Assembly (NCBI RefSeq): GCF_900302445.1
Contig: NZ_ONZF01000002.1
Span: 664,544 to 728,543 of the forward strand
DNA from: Palleronia abyssalis
GTDB lineage: Bacteria; Pseudomonadota; Alphaproteobacteria; Rhodobacterales; Rhodobacteraceae
Length of the DNA stretch: 64,000 nucleotides
Direction: 5' to 3'
Of the stretch, positions 11,116 to 20,001 are shown in pieces. The position numbers and the translations under genes were made by a program. A model generated the notes under the pieces. The model searched no databases. It worked only from the letters and a program-made list of their open reading frames with translations, and was not told the origin of the DNA. The first letter of the stretch is position 1. Each line of letters starts with the position of its first letter.

Positions 11116-13038
11116 TCAGAGCGCGCCCGATTCCCTCAAGGCGTTCGCCCTGTCGGCGTCGATCCACCAGAAATTGTCGCTGCCCAGATCGTAGGGCGGG
11201 ATCGTGTCGGGATACTCGTACATGTCGTAATAGGCGACCCAATGCGTGTCGTTGTACCAGACCGGCACCATGAAATAGGCGTGGCGCATGATCCGGTCGA
11301 TGGCCCGGACATAGGCCTGCATTTCCTCGGCGGTATCGGTTTCCTGAAGCTCCTCGATCAGGCGGTCCACCGCTTCGCTGCAATAGCCCGCGGGGTTGAA
11401 CACGTCGTCGCGGTCCTCGCAGCCATAGCGCTGACTGATGCCCACGCCTTCTTCCAGGCTGTTGGTATAGCTGTCGAAGATCATATCGAAATCGTGCCCA
11501 CGCACCCGATCGGTATATTGCGCGTCGTCGATCCGGTTGTAGGTCGCCTGCACGCCCAGCCGTTGCAGGTTGTCGACGTAAGGCAGGATGATGCGGTCGA
11601 AGCTTGGGTTGTTCTCGATGAACTCGACCGACAGGACCTCGCCGTCCTTGCGGCGCACTCCGTCATCGCCCGCTTCCCACCCCGCCTCTTCCAGCAAATC
11701 GGCGGCCTCGCGCAGGTTGCCGCGGTCCAGCTGGCGCGACCCGCCGGGGGACTGGACGAACGCGTCGCCTTCCAGGATCTCGGGGTCGATCATGTCCGAC
11801 ACGGCTTGAAGATACTGAAGCTCCAGCCCCTGCGGTACGCCCTCGGCCTCCAGGTCCGAATTCTGCCAGAACGATTGCCGCTGGGCGAACAGGCCGTATT
11901 GCAGCGTCTCGTTCGTCCAGGTGAAGTTGAACATCAGCCCCAGCGCCTTGCGCACGCGGGGGTCCTGGAACTTTTCCTTGCGCAGGTTGAAGACGAACCC
12001 GCTGGCCACGGGCAGGGCGCCGTTGGGCAGCTCTTCCTTGACGATGGTGCCGTCGTCGATCGCGGGGAAGTCGTATTGCGTGGCCCAGGTGAGGGAACTC
12101 GTTTCCTGCCGGAAGGTGTATTCGCCGGCCTTGAACGCCTCGAGCGCGGCGTTGGAATCGGCGAAGAACTCCTGCCGGATACTGTCATAGTTGAACCGCC
12201 CCTTGTTCAGAGGCAGGCCTTCACCCCAATAGTCGGGATTGCGGCTGGCGACGATGCGCCGGGGGGCATCTACCTCGGAAATCATGTAGGGGCCGGTGCC
12301 TGGCGATTGGGTCAGGCGGCTTTCGTCCAGGCTGGCACCCGTTTCCTCAAACCACTTCTTTTGGAACACGATGGACGCACCGGCCTGGCTGATCAGGCCC
12401 TTGCGGGGCACGTCGGGGCTGAAGTGGAACTTGATGCGATGGGGGCCCAGCACCTCGACCTCGGGGATCATGCGCTTCACCGCGATCCGGAACGAGGGAA
12501 AGCCTTCTTCCATGAACAGGTCGTAGGTGAACGCGACATCCTCGGCCGTCATGGGCGACCCGTCCGAGAACGTGACATCCTCGCGCAGGTTGAAGATCAC
12601 CCAGTCCATGCTTTCGGGGTATTCGATGGTCGTGCAAAGAAGGCAGTAGGACGCATATGCGTCATCCGCGGTCGAGGTCATCAGACGCTCGTAGGGGATC
12701 GTCGACAGAGCAGGCGACCGGCCACGACGCGAATAGGGGTTCATGCTGTCGAACGACCCGCGGCCCCAGATGGAATATTCGCCGCCGCTCGGCGCATCCA
12801 CGTTGACATAGTCGAGCTGCTCGAAATCCGGGCCGTACTTGATTGCACCCAGATCCGAGAACGCGTGCGACGTGATGATCTCTCCCTCGGCCTTCGCCGG
12901 TTCGGCACCTTGGGCGAAGACCTGCGCAGCGCCCGCCAGGATCACGCCGCCTGTCAGGGCCATGCGCCACAGCCAGGGACGAAGGTCGGGCATCTGTCGG
13001 GCGTGGGCGCGGGCGGGCTGGGGGCGTCTCGGGGTCAT
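11116..13038 (-). CDS. yejA: Periplasmic solute-binding protein YejA-like
   Basis: A 640-residue family-5 extracellular solute-binding protein. A twin-arginine-poor signal peptide with hydrophobic core MALTGGVILAGAAQVFA ends in VFA-QGA. Long ORF length and motifs such as WGRGSFDSMNPYS and SDGSPMTAEDVAFTYDLF are typical of peptide/nickel-type binding proteins and of YejA specifically. The ATG at 13038 has GGAG 7 bp upstream. It is the first gene of the transporter operon and is expected to capture oligopeptides (in enterics also microcin C). The native substrate here is unknown. Confidence 0.92.
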   Translation of the reverse strand: MTPRRPQPARAHARQMPDLRPWLWRMALTGGVILAGAAQVFAQGAEPAKAEGEIITSHAFSDLGAIKYGPDFEQLDYVNVDAPSGGEYSIWGRGSFDSMNPYSRRGRSPALSTIPYERLMTSTADDAYASYCLLCTTIEYPESMDWVIFNLREDVTFSDGSPMTAEDVAFTYDLFMEEGFPSFRIAVKRMIPEVEVLGPHRIKFHFSPDVPRKGLISQAGASIVFQKKWFEETGASLDESRLTQSPGTGPYMISEVDAPRRIVASRNPDYWGEGLPLNKGRFNYDSIRQEFFADSNAALEAFKAGEYTFRQETSSLTWATQYDFPAIDDGTIVKEELPNGALPVASGFVFNLRKEKFQDPRVRKALGLMFNFTWTNETLQYGLFAQRQSFWQNSDLEAEGVPQGLELQYLQAVSDMIDPEILEGDAFVQSPGGSRQLDRGNLREAADLLEEAGWEAGDDGVRRKDGEVLSVEFIENNPSFDRIILPYVDNLQRLGVQATYNRIDDAQYTDRVRGHDFDMIFDSYTNSLEEGVGISQRYGCEDRDDVFNPAGYCSEAVDRLIEELQETDTAEEMQAYVRAIDRIMRHAYFMVPVWYNDTHWVAYYDMYEYPDTIPPYDLGSDNFWWIDADRANALRESGAL

Positions 13039-13146
13039 GGGCGTCTCCGGTCACAGGCGTCTGCGGAAGCTAAAGGCCCAGCTGGGGCAGGTTCAAGATA
13101 ATTCCAGTTGATCGTTCCGTGATCGTCCGCCGGGTTGGGCCGGATG

Positions 13147-13180
13147 AAAAGAAAAAAGCCGGTCCCGCGAAGGACCGGCC
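13147..13180 (-). terminator. Rho-independent terminator of the cytochrome c gene
   Basis: On the minus strand an 8-bp GCCGGTCC/GGACCGGC stem with a 6-nt loop (13158-13179) is followed by a run of T residues (13157-13147). It lies 30 bp after the cytochrome c stop and about 110 bp before yejA, so it separates the two transcription units. Confidence 0.88.
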
Positions 13181-13208
13181 CCATCTGGCGCGCCGCAGGA
13201 ACGTGCGG

Positions 13209-13727
13209 TCACTCGTCCAGCGTATCGAGATAGGCGATCAGGTTCGCGCGCTCCTCGACCGACGGCAGGCCGTTGAAGCTCATCGAGGTGCCGGGCGCCC
13301 AGCCGCGCGGGTTTTCCAGGAAATGGTTCAGGTTCTCGGGCGACCAAACGTCGGCCACCTCGGACAGGGCGCCGGAATAGGCACCGTACCCGTCCGCCGC
13401 ACCGATATCACGGCCCACGACACCGTAGAGGTAGGGGCCGACCGCGTTCGCGCCTTCTTCCAACTGGTGGCAGGCGCGGCACTTGCCGAACACCCGCTCG
13501 CCCGCGCCGACATCGGCCGAGGCGAAGACCTCCTCGAACGCGGGGCCTTCTTCCACCGGCTCTTCCTCGCCGCCATCCTCGACCGGGATGGAATAGGCCT
13601 GTTCCCCGTCGCCATGACCGCCGCCGACGTGATAGATTTCCTCGGCCACCCAAGCGCCAAGCAGGAACACCAGGAAGGTGCCGCAGAAGCCGCCGACGAT
13701 CTTGGTCAGGGTCATGGTGTCGAACAT
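13209..13727 (-). CDS. cycM: Membrane-anchored cytochrome c (CycM/c552 type)
   Basis: A 172-residue protein with an N-terminal uncleaved membrane anchor (about 8-28) and an acidic periplasmic linker rich in Glu/Asp/Gly (35-62). A class I cytochrome c domain follows, with haem site C83-R-A-C86-H87 and axial Met149 in GTSMS. This architecture matches rhodobacterial CycM/c552, which shuttles electrons from the bc1 complex to aa3 oxidase at the periplasmic face. The gene is monocistronic, with its own terminator just downstream. Confidence 0.92.
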   Translation of the reverse strand: MFDTMTLTKIVGGFCGTFLVFLLGAWVAEEIYHVGGGHGDGEQAYSIPVEDGGEEEPVEEGPAFEEVFASADVGAGERVFGKCRACHQLEEGANAVGPYLYGVVGRDIGAADGYGAYSGALSEVADVWSPENLNHFLENPRGWAPGTSMSFNGLPSVEERANLIAYLDTLDE

Positions 13728-13831
13728 TGTGGTATTCGCCTCTCTCGCGGAAGTCCGGCACTCTCTAGACCCAACCCGCGCCCCTGTTCAAGCGCAGAGC
13801 GGCGCGACCTTTAGGCCAGTTTGCGCAAAAG

Positions 13832-14746
13832 TCACCCCCGGGGGTGCGCCTTCTCGTAGACTGACAGCAGGCGCGCGGTGTCCACCCCGGTATACGCCTG
13901 GGTCGTCGAAAGCGACGCGTGACCCAGCAATTCCTGGATTGCGCGCAGATCGCCACCGGCGGCCAGAAGATGCGTCGCGAAGGAATGGCGGAAAGCATGC
14001 GGTGTGGCCGAGGCCGGCAGGCCCAGCTGCATCCGCGCCCGTTCGGTCGCCTTGGCGATCAGCCGCGCATTCAGCTTCCCGCCCTTCGCACCCCGGAACA
14101 GGGGGCTGCCGGGGGTCAGCTCGAACGGGCAGATCTCGCGGTATCGTTCGACCGCGGCGCGCGCAACGGGCAGGACGGGCACGATCCGCTCTTTCCCGCC
14201 CTTGCCGAAGATTCGCAACCGGGCGGGCAGGGGCGCGTCACCCGCATCCAGCCCCAGCGCTTCCGAGATTCGCAGGCCGCACCCCCAAAGCAGGGTCAGC
14301 ACGGCCGTGTCGCGTGCGCCGATCCACGGCGTGTCGGTCTGCGATTCCACCGCGCCGATCATGTCGCGCGCGGCCTCGACCTCCATCGGGCGTGGCAACT
14401 TGCGGGTGAACTTGGGCGACCGGGCCGACAGGATCGCGGTGGCGTCGATCCCCTCGCGCTCGGACAGCCATCCGGCGAAAGTGCGCACCGCCGACAGCTT
14501 GCGTGCCAGCGACCGCGCCTGAAGCCCGCCCGCCCGCTCGGCCGCCATCCATGCGCGCATGTCGGTCAGGCGGATGCGCGCCAGAAGGGCGGTCCCTGTC
14601 TCCTCGCCCAGATGCGCGCCCTGGAACGCCAGAAACCCGGTGACGTCGGCGCAGTAGGCATCGACGGTCGCCGACGACGCGCCTTCGACCCCGCGCAGAT
14701 AGTCCAGCCAGCGCGAAAGGCAGTCCGCCAGACCGGGCGAGATCAC
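13832..14746 (-). CDS. xerC: Tyrosine recombinase XerC
   Basis: A 304-residue XerC/D recombinase that resolves chromosome dimers at dif. An N-terminal SAM-like core-binding domain (1-95) precedes the catalytic domain, which has all active-site residues: R159 (CGLRISEA), K182 (GKGGKER), H250-xx-R253 (HAFRHS), H276 (LLGHASL) and Tyr285 (TTQAYTG). The start overlaps the stop of the DUF484 gene by 4 bp, the conserved DUF484-xerC order of Proteobacteria, which supports XerC rather than XerD. Confidence 0.95.
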   Translation of the reverse strand: MISPGLADCLSRWLDYLRGVEGASSATVDAYCADVTGFLAFQGAHLGEETGTALLARIRLTDMRAWMAAERAGGLQARSLARKLSAVRTFAGWLSEREGIDATAILSARSPKFTRKLPRPMEVEAARDMIGAVESQTDTPWIGARDTAVLTLLWGCGLRISEALGLDAGDAPLPARLRIFGKGGKERIVPVLPVARAAVERYREICPFELTPGSPLFRGAKGGKLNARLIAKATERARMQLGLPASATPHAFRHSFATHLLAAGGDLRAIQELLGHASLSTTQAYTGVDTARLLSVYEKAHPRG

Positions 14747-15450
14747 GCCAGAAAGCGGCGCAACGACCGTTCCAGCACGCCCGCGAAGAAGCCCAGAAGG
14801 TCGGTCCCCTGTCCCGGCGCGAACTGGTGCGGATCCTCGGCCCCCAGCACAAGCATCCCCGGCAGGCGCCCTTTGCCAAGATCCAGAACCAGCGTCGCCT
14901 CGGACCGCATGGCGCAGGCCCGGTCGCCATAGATGTCCGGATCCCCGCAGGACAGCTGGCGCAGGGTGACCTTGCGCGGCGCGCCGCCCTTCGAGAGCCC
15001 CGCGAACAGGCTGACATAGCCCTGCTCGGCCAGCCCCAGGATGTTCTCAAGCTCGCCCAGATGCGCGGTCGACCGGTCGCCCCCCGACTCAAGCACCAGC
15101 TTGCAGCCATCGACGCGCAGCGTGTCCGCCACCGGGCCCGCAAGCGCGCCCAGAAAGGCGTCGAACCCTTCATGCTCTAGCAGGTTCAGCACCGCGCGGT
15201 GGATCATGTTCGTGCCGGCGAGGTTCTCGTAGGCGGCGGCGATCACGTTGCGGTGCGTGTCCTCCAGCCGGTCCAGCCGGGCCTCCAGCCGTTCCATCGC
15301 GATGGCGCGCATGTCGACGACGTTGCTGCCCTGCGCGCCGTCGGCGGCGGTGGCAAGAACGCGCATCAGTTCGGTATCGTCAAGGATCTGGTCGGGATCG
15401 GACAGCAACTGGTCGCGGACCTTGGGGTCCGTCAGGGGATGGGTACTCAT
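14743..15450 (-). CDS. DUF484 family protein
   Basis: A 235-residue protein of the DUF484 family, a GAF-like fold with no proven ligand. It has an N-terminal helical region with a coiled-coil-like stretch (MERLEARLDRLEDTHRNV, about 52-69). A GAF-like domain follows, containing DLGKGRLPGMLVLGAEDP and ending in FFAGVLERSLRRFL. In Proteobacteria the gene is regularly found directly upstream of xerC, as here with a 4-bp overlap, but its contribution to dimer resolution is unknown. It is divergent from priA across about 145 bp, a likely shared promoter region. Confidence 0.9.
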   Translation of the reverse strand: MSTHPLTDPKVRDQLLSDPDQILDDTELMRVLATAADGAQGSNVVDMRAIAMERLEARLDRLEDTHRNVIAAAYENLAGTNMIHRAVLNLLEHEGFDAFLGALAGPVADTLRVDGCKLVLESGGDRSTAHLGELENILGLAEQGYVSLFAGLSKGGAPRKVTLRQLSCGDPDIYGDRACAMRSEATLVLDLGKGRLPGMLVLGAEDPHQFAPGQGTDLLGFFAGVLERSLRRFLA

Positions 15451-15596
15451 GTAAACCTGCTCGTTTTGTTTTGCGGCAGACTAGCACTGCCTCCGCGCCC
15501 CGGCCTAGACGTTTGTCGGCAACGCAAGGCGCATCGGTGCTTTCTTGCGACAGGCGCCCCCCGGCCTTGCGCGGCGTGCCCGGAGGGGGCATCTGA

Positions 15597-17816
15597 GTGA
15601 CCTCGCGCCCCCAGATCGCCGGACCCATGCAAGACCGCTTCGCCGAGGGCGACCTGATCGCCGTCCTGACCACCCAGCCGCTGGATCGCACGCTGGATTA
15701 CCGCGCGCCCGCGGGCGGCTGCGGGACGGGTGATTTCGTCGAGGTGCCGCTTGGCCCGCGCAAGGTCATGGGCGTCGTCTGGGGCGAAGGGGAAGGGGGG
15801 TACGACCTGTCGAAGGTCCGCCCCGTGTTCCGCGTGCTGGACGTGCCTTCGATGCGGGCCGAGATGCAGACCTTCCTGACGCGGGCGGCCGAATACACCC
15901 TGACGCCCATGCCCGCGATGCTGCGCCTTGCCACCCGCGCGCCGGGGCTGGGGCAGGACGTGAGCTTGCGCAAGGTCTATGCGCGTGGCCCCTCGGACCC
16001 CGACCGCATGACCGAGCCGCGCCAGCGTGTGCTGGATGTGCTGGCCGAATATGGTGGGCTCGCTTTCACGCTGAAGGAACTGGCCGAGATGGCGGGCGTC
16101 GGCACCTCGGTCGTGAAGGGGCTAGTCAAGCAAGGCGCGGTCGACGAACGCCAGGCACCGCGCGATACCCCCTATCCGCATCTGGACCCGGACATGGCCG
16201 GCAAGCCCTTGGCCCCCGACCAAGCCGAGGCCGCCGCGGCCCTGTCGCGCGCCGCGCAAAGCCGCCGCTATGGCACCACGATGCTGCGCGGCGTCACCGG
16301 ATCGGGCAAGACCGAGGTCTATCTGGAAGCCGTCGCCGCCTGTCTGAAGGCCGGGCGGCAGGCGCTGGTGCTGCTGCCCGAGATCGCGCTGACGTCGGAA
16401 TTCCTGTCGCGGGTCGAGGCGCGGTTCGGCGCGAAGCCCGCCGAGTGGCACCACGGCGTCACCCAGACCGAACGCCGCCGCTGCTGGAAGATGGCCGCCG
16501 AAGATGGCGCGCAACTGGTGGTGGGTGCGCGATCCTCGCTGTTCCTGCCGTTTCGCGACCTTGGGCTGATCGTCGTGGATGAGGAACACGACACGTCCTA
16601 CAAGCAGGAAGACGGGGTCCTTTATTCCGCGCGCGACATGGCCGTGCTGCGCGCCTCGATCACCGGCGCGCAGGTGGTGCTGGCCTCGGCCACGCCGTCG
16701 CTGGAGACCTGGGCGAATGTCGAGGCCGGGAAATACGCCGCGCTGACCCTGACCTCGCGCTTCGGCGATCGCGCGATGCCCGGGATGCGGGCCATCGACA
16801 TGCGGACCGAGGATCTGCCGGGCGGCCGCTGGGTCTCGCCCAGTTTGCAGGCGCAGATCGCCGACCGGTTGGAGCGGGGAGAGCAGAGCCTGCTGTTCCT
16901 CAACCGCCGCGGCTATGCGCCCGTGACCATCTGCCGGGCCTGCGGCGAGATGGTGGGCTGCGACCAGTGCGACGCGCGCATGGTCGAACACAGGTTCCTC
17001 AAACGCCTGGTCTGCCACCAATGCGGCGAGACGAAGCCGATGCCCGAGGCCTGCCCCTCGTGCAAGGTCGAGGGCAAGCTGGCCCCCGTTGGCCCCGGCG
17101 TCGAACGAATGGCCGAGGAGGCCGCCGCCCTGTTCCCAGACGCGCGTGTCGAGGTGCTGTCGTCGGATATGTATGCCTCCGCCCGCGCGCTGAAGGCGCG
17201 GATCGAGGCCATTGCCGAAGGGGCGGCAGACATCGTCGTGGGCACGCAACTGGTCGCCAAGGGGCACAATTTCCCGCTGCTGACGCTTGTGGGGGTGATC
17301 GACGCGGATCTGGGGTTGCAGGGATCCGATCTGCGCGCGGCCGAACGGACGTTCCAGCTGATGCGTCAGGTCGCGGGCCGCGCGGGCCGGGCCGAGCGTC
17401 CGGGCGAGGCGTGGTTGCAGACCTTCCAGCCCGAGCACCACGTCATCAAGGCTATCCTGTCGGGCGACGAGGACGGGTTCTGGCGGGCCGAGGCGGCCGA
17501 GCGGAAGGCCGCGGGCGTGCCGCCCTACGGCAGGATGGCGGGGATCGTCCTGTCCTCGCCCGACATCCAGGCGGTGTTTGATCTGGGCAACCGGCTGGCC
17601 CGCGTGGACGGTCCCCTGCGTCGGATCGGCGCGCAGGTGTTCGGTCCCGCGCCCGCGCCCATCGCCCGGATCCGGGGGCGGCACCGTCTGCGGATGCTGG
17701 TCAAGGCCGAGAAGGGCGCGCCGTTGCAACCGGCGCTGGCGGCGTGGCTGGCGCAGGTTCCGATCAAGGGCGACATCCGGCTGTCGGTCGATATCGACCC
17801 GCAGAGCTTCTATTGA
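15597..17816 (+). CDS. priA: Primosomal protein N' (PriA helicase)
   Basis: PriA reloads the replicative helicase at stalled forks. The 739-residue protein has an N-terminal 3'-DNA-binding domain, a winged-helix segment, and Walker A GVTGSGKTE (near 231-239). It also has DEEH helicase motif II (VDEEHDTSYKQ), and the zinc region with eight cysteines spread over about 446-490 (CRAC...CDQC...CHQC...CPSC). The helicase-C domain (GTQLVAKGHNFP, QVAGRAGR) completes it. The start is GTG at 15597, supported by GGAGGGGG 9 bp upstream; ATG 15627 lacks a ribosome-binding site. Confidence 0.95.
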   Translation: MTSRPQIAGPMQDRFAEGDLIAVLTTQPLDRTLDYRAPAGGCGTGDFVEVPLGPRKVMGVVWGEGEGGYDLSKVRPVFRVLDVPSMRAEMQTFLTRAAEYTLTPMPAMLRLATRAPGLGQDVSLRKVYARGPSDPDRMTEPRQRVLDVLAEYGGLAFTLKELAEMAGVGTSVVKGLVKQGAVDERQAPRDTPYPHLDPDMAGKPLAPDQAEAAAALSRAAQSRRYGTTMLRGVTGSGKTEVYLEAVAACLKAGRQALVLLPEIALTSEFLSRVEARFGAKPAEWHHGVTQTERRRCWKMAAEDGAQLVVGARSSLFLPFRDLGLIVVDEEHDTSYKQEDGVLYSARDMAVLRASITGAQVVLASATPSLETWANVEAGKYAALTLTSRFGDRAMPGMRAIDMRTEDLPGGRWVSPSLQAQIADRLERGEQSLLFLNRRGYAPVTICRACGEMVGCDQCDARMVEHRFLKRLVCHQCGETKPMPEACPSCKVEGKLAPVGPGVERMAEEAAALFPDARVEVLSSDMYASARALKARIEAIAEGAADIVVGTQLVAKGHNFPLLTLVGVIDADLGLQGSDLRAAERTFQLMRQVAGRAGRAERPGEAWLQTFQPEHHVIKAILSGDEDGFWRAEAAERKAAGVPPYGRMAGIVLSSPDIQAVFDLGNRLARVDGPLRRIGAQVFGPAPAPIARIRGRHRLRMLVKAEKGAPLQPALAAWLAQVPIKGDIRLSVDIDPQSFY

Positions 17817-17852
17817 TCACGGCGGCCCCGGGACCGGCCGGCCCTTCGGGGA

Positions 17853-17874
17853 GGGTATTTTGGCAAGGGTGAAG
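17853..17874 (+). repeat. Rhodobacterial intergenic motif, copy 1
   Basis: The sequence GGGTATTTTGGCAAGGGTGA and two further bases lie between priA and the FAD protein gene. A close relative occurs in inverted orientation at 47287-47310. The pattern (GGGTATTT, a 3-base variable core, then CAAGGGTGAA) reads like a dispersed intergenic element. I recall similar strings between genes in other Rhodobacteraceae, but this was not checked. Confidence 0.5.
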
Positions 17875-17891
17875 CATAGGGGGGGCAGGGT

Positions 17892-18992
17892 TTGACCGAG
17901 GCAATCGTCATCGGGGCTGGGCCCGCTGGTCTCGCCAGTGCGGCGATGCTGAAGAAGCGGGGGCTGCGGGTGGTGATCCTGGAACGGGCGGAGGCGGCCG
18001 CCAGCGCGTGGCGCGCGCATTACGACGGGCTGCGGTTGCATACGGCCAAGGGACGATCTGCGCTGCCCGGATTGAAGATGGGGCGGGATCTGCCCCGGTT
18101 TCCCAAGCGCGCTGACGTGATTGCCTATTTCGACCGGTATGTCGCGCATCACGGGCTGGATATCCGGACCGGGGTCGAGGCGACCCATGTCCGCGAAGTC
18201 CCGGGAGGATGGCGTGTGGACCATTCCGGGGGGCATTCGACCGCGCGGGTCGTCGTGTTCGCAACCGGACTGAACGGCCATCCGAATATCCCCGCGCTGC
18301 CCGGCTATGACGGGCAGGTGCTGCATTCGTCGCAGTATCGGCGGCCGGGGCAGATCGCGGCGGGCCGGGTGCTGGTGGTGGGGTTCGGAAACTCCGGCGG
18401 GGATATCGCGATGGAGATGGCGCGGGACGGGCGCAAGACCGACCTTTCCGTGCGCGGCCCCGTAAACATGGTGCCAGAGACGATCCTGGGCGTGCCGACG
18501 ACCTCGATGGGGATGCTTCGCAGGGCGTTCGGGCCAAGGCTGGCCGACAGGATCGCGGCACCGCTGATCCGGGCGAAGATCGGCCGGCCGGAAGAGTACG
18601 GATTTACCGCGCATTCCAAGGGGCCGCAGACGCGGCTGGTCGAGGATGGCAAGGTGCCGCTGATCGATCCGGGCGTGTTGCCGCTGATCCGGGAAGGGCG
18701 GATCGCCGTGCGCCCGGGGATCGCAGGAGCCGCGGGGCGGGAGGTCCAGTTCACCGACGAGACGCGCAACACGTTTGATGCGGTGGTGTTCGCGACTGGG
18801 TACAAGGTGGATCTGCGCCCGCTTCTGGGGGCCCGGACGGACGTTCTGGACGACGGGGGCGCGCCGCGTCGGACGGGCGGGCCGAGCGAGGCGCCGGGGC
18901 TTTATTTCATCGCCTATCGTGCCGCGCCGGAGGGGCAGTTGCGCCGCATTGGTATCGAGGCGCGCGCCATCGCGGCGCATGCGTCGGGGTGA
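17892..18992 (+). CDS. FAD/NAD(P)-dependent oxidoreductase (flavin monooxygenase-like)
   Basis: A 366-residue flavoprotein with two dinucleotide-binding loops: GAGPAGLA (8-15) for FAD and GFGNSGGD (about 164-171) for NADPH. It also has an ATGLNG segment between them and a C-terminal FATGYK motif. This is the layout of flavin-containing monooxygenase/Trk-like (CzcO) proteins that oxidise small nucleophiles or ferry electrons. The substrate is not deducible. The start is TTG at 17892 behind a G-rich ribosome-binding region; starting here gives the family-typical beta strand right before GAGPAG. Confidence 0.85.
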   Translation: MTEAIVIGAGPAGLASAAMLKKRGLRVVILERAEAAASAWRAHYDGLRLHTAKGRSALPGLKMGRDLPRFPKRADVIAYFDRYVAHHGLDIRTGVEATHVREVPGGWRVDHSGGHSTARVVVFATGLNGHPNIPALPGYDGQVLHSSQYRRPGQIAAGRVLVVGFGNSGGDIAMEMARDGRKTDLSVRGPVNMVPETILGVPTTSMGMLRRAFGPRLADRIAAPLIRAKIGRPEEYGFTAHSKGPQTRLVEDGKVPLIDPGVLPLIREGRIAVRPGIAGAAGREVQFTDETRNTFDAVVFATGYKVDLRPLLGARTDVLDDGGAPRRTGGPSEAPGLYFIAYRAAPEGQLRRIGIEARAIAAHASG

Positions 18993-18993
18993 C

Positions 18994-19024
18994 GAAAAAG
19001 CCCGCCGGAGGCAATCCGGCGGGC
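18994..19024 (-). terminator. Rho-independent terminator downstream of the acidic-tail protein
   Basis: A perfect 10-bp stem GCCCGCCGGA/TCCGGCGGGC with a 5-nt loop (19000-19024) is followed on the minus strand by five T residues (18999-18995). It terminates the minus-strand gene ending at 19056. The convergent gene ends 2 bp away at 18992 and gets a hairpin but no T run in its own direction. Confidence 0.88.
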
Positions 19025-19055
19025 AGGTGCCCTTCTGCGGAAGGGGAGGGGAAAA

Positions 19056-19859
19056 TCAATCCTCTTCGGCGTCGGACTCGGTGTCCTCGGTTTCGGAGCT
19101 ATCCGCGTCCGAGCCGCTGTCCATGTCCGAGCTGTCGCTGTCATCGGAACTGTCAGTGCTGCCGGACTGGCCACCCATCTCGGCCGAGGCTTCGACCGGG
19201 TTCCCGTCCGCGTCGTAGTAGACGATCTCGATCTCCTGGCCCATCAGGTCCTCGCGCACCTGACCCAGGCGTTCCTGGCGCAGTTGCTGTTCGATCTGCG
19301 GGCGCACGGCATCTATCGGGGGCAGTTCCTGCTCGGTATTCGAGGCAACCTCGTCATACGCCGCTTGGACGGCCTCGTCGGTCACAGAGCCTTCCATTTG
19401 ACGCTGGACATACACCTGAACGATGGCGTCGTCGCGGCTGCGCTCGGCGTTCTCTTCCATGATGCTTTGGACTTCGGGGTCTTCGCCAAGATTGTCCTCG
19501 TTGGCACGCTGCAGGATCAGTTCACGCAGGATCAACTGGTCGAGCGCGAGGGGGATCAGGCGCTCGGCCGGTTGCGACTGGATCAGCTGCGGCGGGAAGC
19601 CTTGGATGGCGGTCTGAACATCTCCGGCGGTGATGTCGGTGTCGCCCACGGACACCACGACGGCGTTCGCGTCGTCACCCATTGACTGGCTTGCCATATC
19701 GGACCCGGCGGCCGTGTCCGCGCCGGACTCCATGTCCGCGCTTTCGCTTTGGCTCATCGAGGCGTCGTCGTTGCCGGAGGTGTGCTGTTCGGCCCAGACG
19801 GGAAGGGCAAGCGGGGCTGCGATGACGGCAGCGAGAATCGGGGAGGTGAGAAGTTTCAT
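19056..19859 (-). CDS. SurA/PrsA N-terminal-like periplasmic protein with acidic Ser/Asp tail
   Basis: A 267-residue secreted protein. The signal peptide (about 1-23) ends ALPVWA-EQ. A Ser/Asp/Met-rich linker (about 24-62) follows. The next part is a SurA-N/PpiC-foldase-like helical chaperone domain ([15 protein letters not shown] through [11 protein letters not shown] and on to about 210), in which the parvulin PPIase domain itself is not recognisable. The last about 35 residues are almost only Ser, Asp, Glu and Thr. It may hold unfolded outer-membrane clients without isomerase activity. The tail could bind calcium or keep the protein soluble. It is a single gene with its own terminator. Confidence 0.7.
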   Translation of the reverse strand: MKLLTSPILAAVIAAPLALPVWAEQHTSGNDDASMSQSESADMESGADTAAGSDMASQSMGDDANAVVVSVGDTDITAGDVQTAIQGFPPQLIQSQPAERLIPLALDQLILRELILQRANEDNLGEDPEVQSIMEENAERSRDDAIVQVYVQRQMEGSVTDEAVQAAYDEVASNTEQELPPIDAVRPQIEQQLRQERLGQVREDLMGQEIEIVYYDADGNPVEASAEMGGQSGSTDSSDDSDSSDMDSGSDADSSETEDTESDAEED

Positions 19860-20001
19860 CGGATACGTCCTTTGGCACTGTCTACGAATTCACACCCCCA
19901 ACGGACGACCCGGAGGGCCCGTTCCAAACTGAACCGGCAAAATTGCGAAGCTGCGCCAAAACATCTCGCCAATGCGGGCGACCGGGCGTATCGGATCGGG
20001 C

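Noticed and set aside
11242..13101. 619-codon open frame antisense to yejA
   Set aside because: The yejA gene explains the sequence. Long stop-free mirror frames are common at this GC content.
13832..14746. Integrase of a mobile island
   Set aside because: The DUF484 neighbour, the length and the context next to priA identify housekeeping XerC; no attachment site or mobile cargo is next to it.
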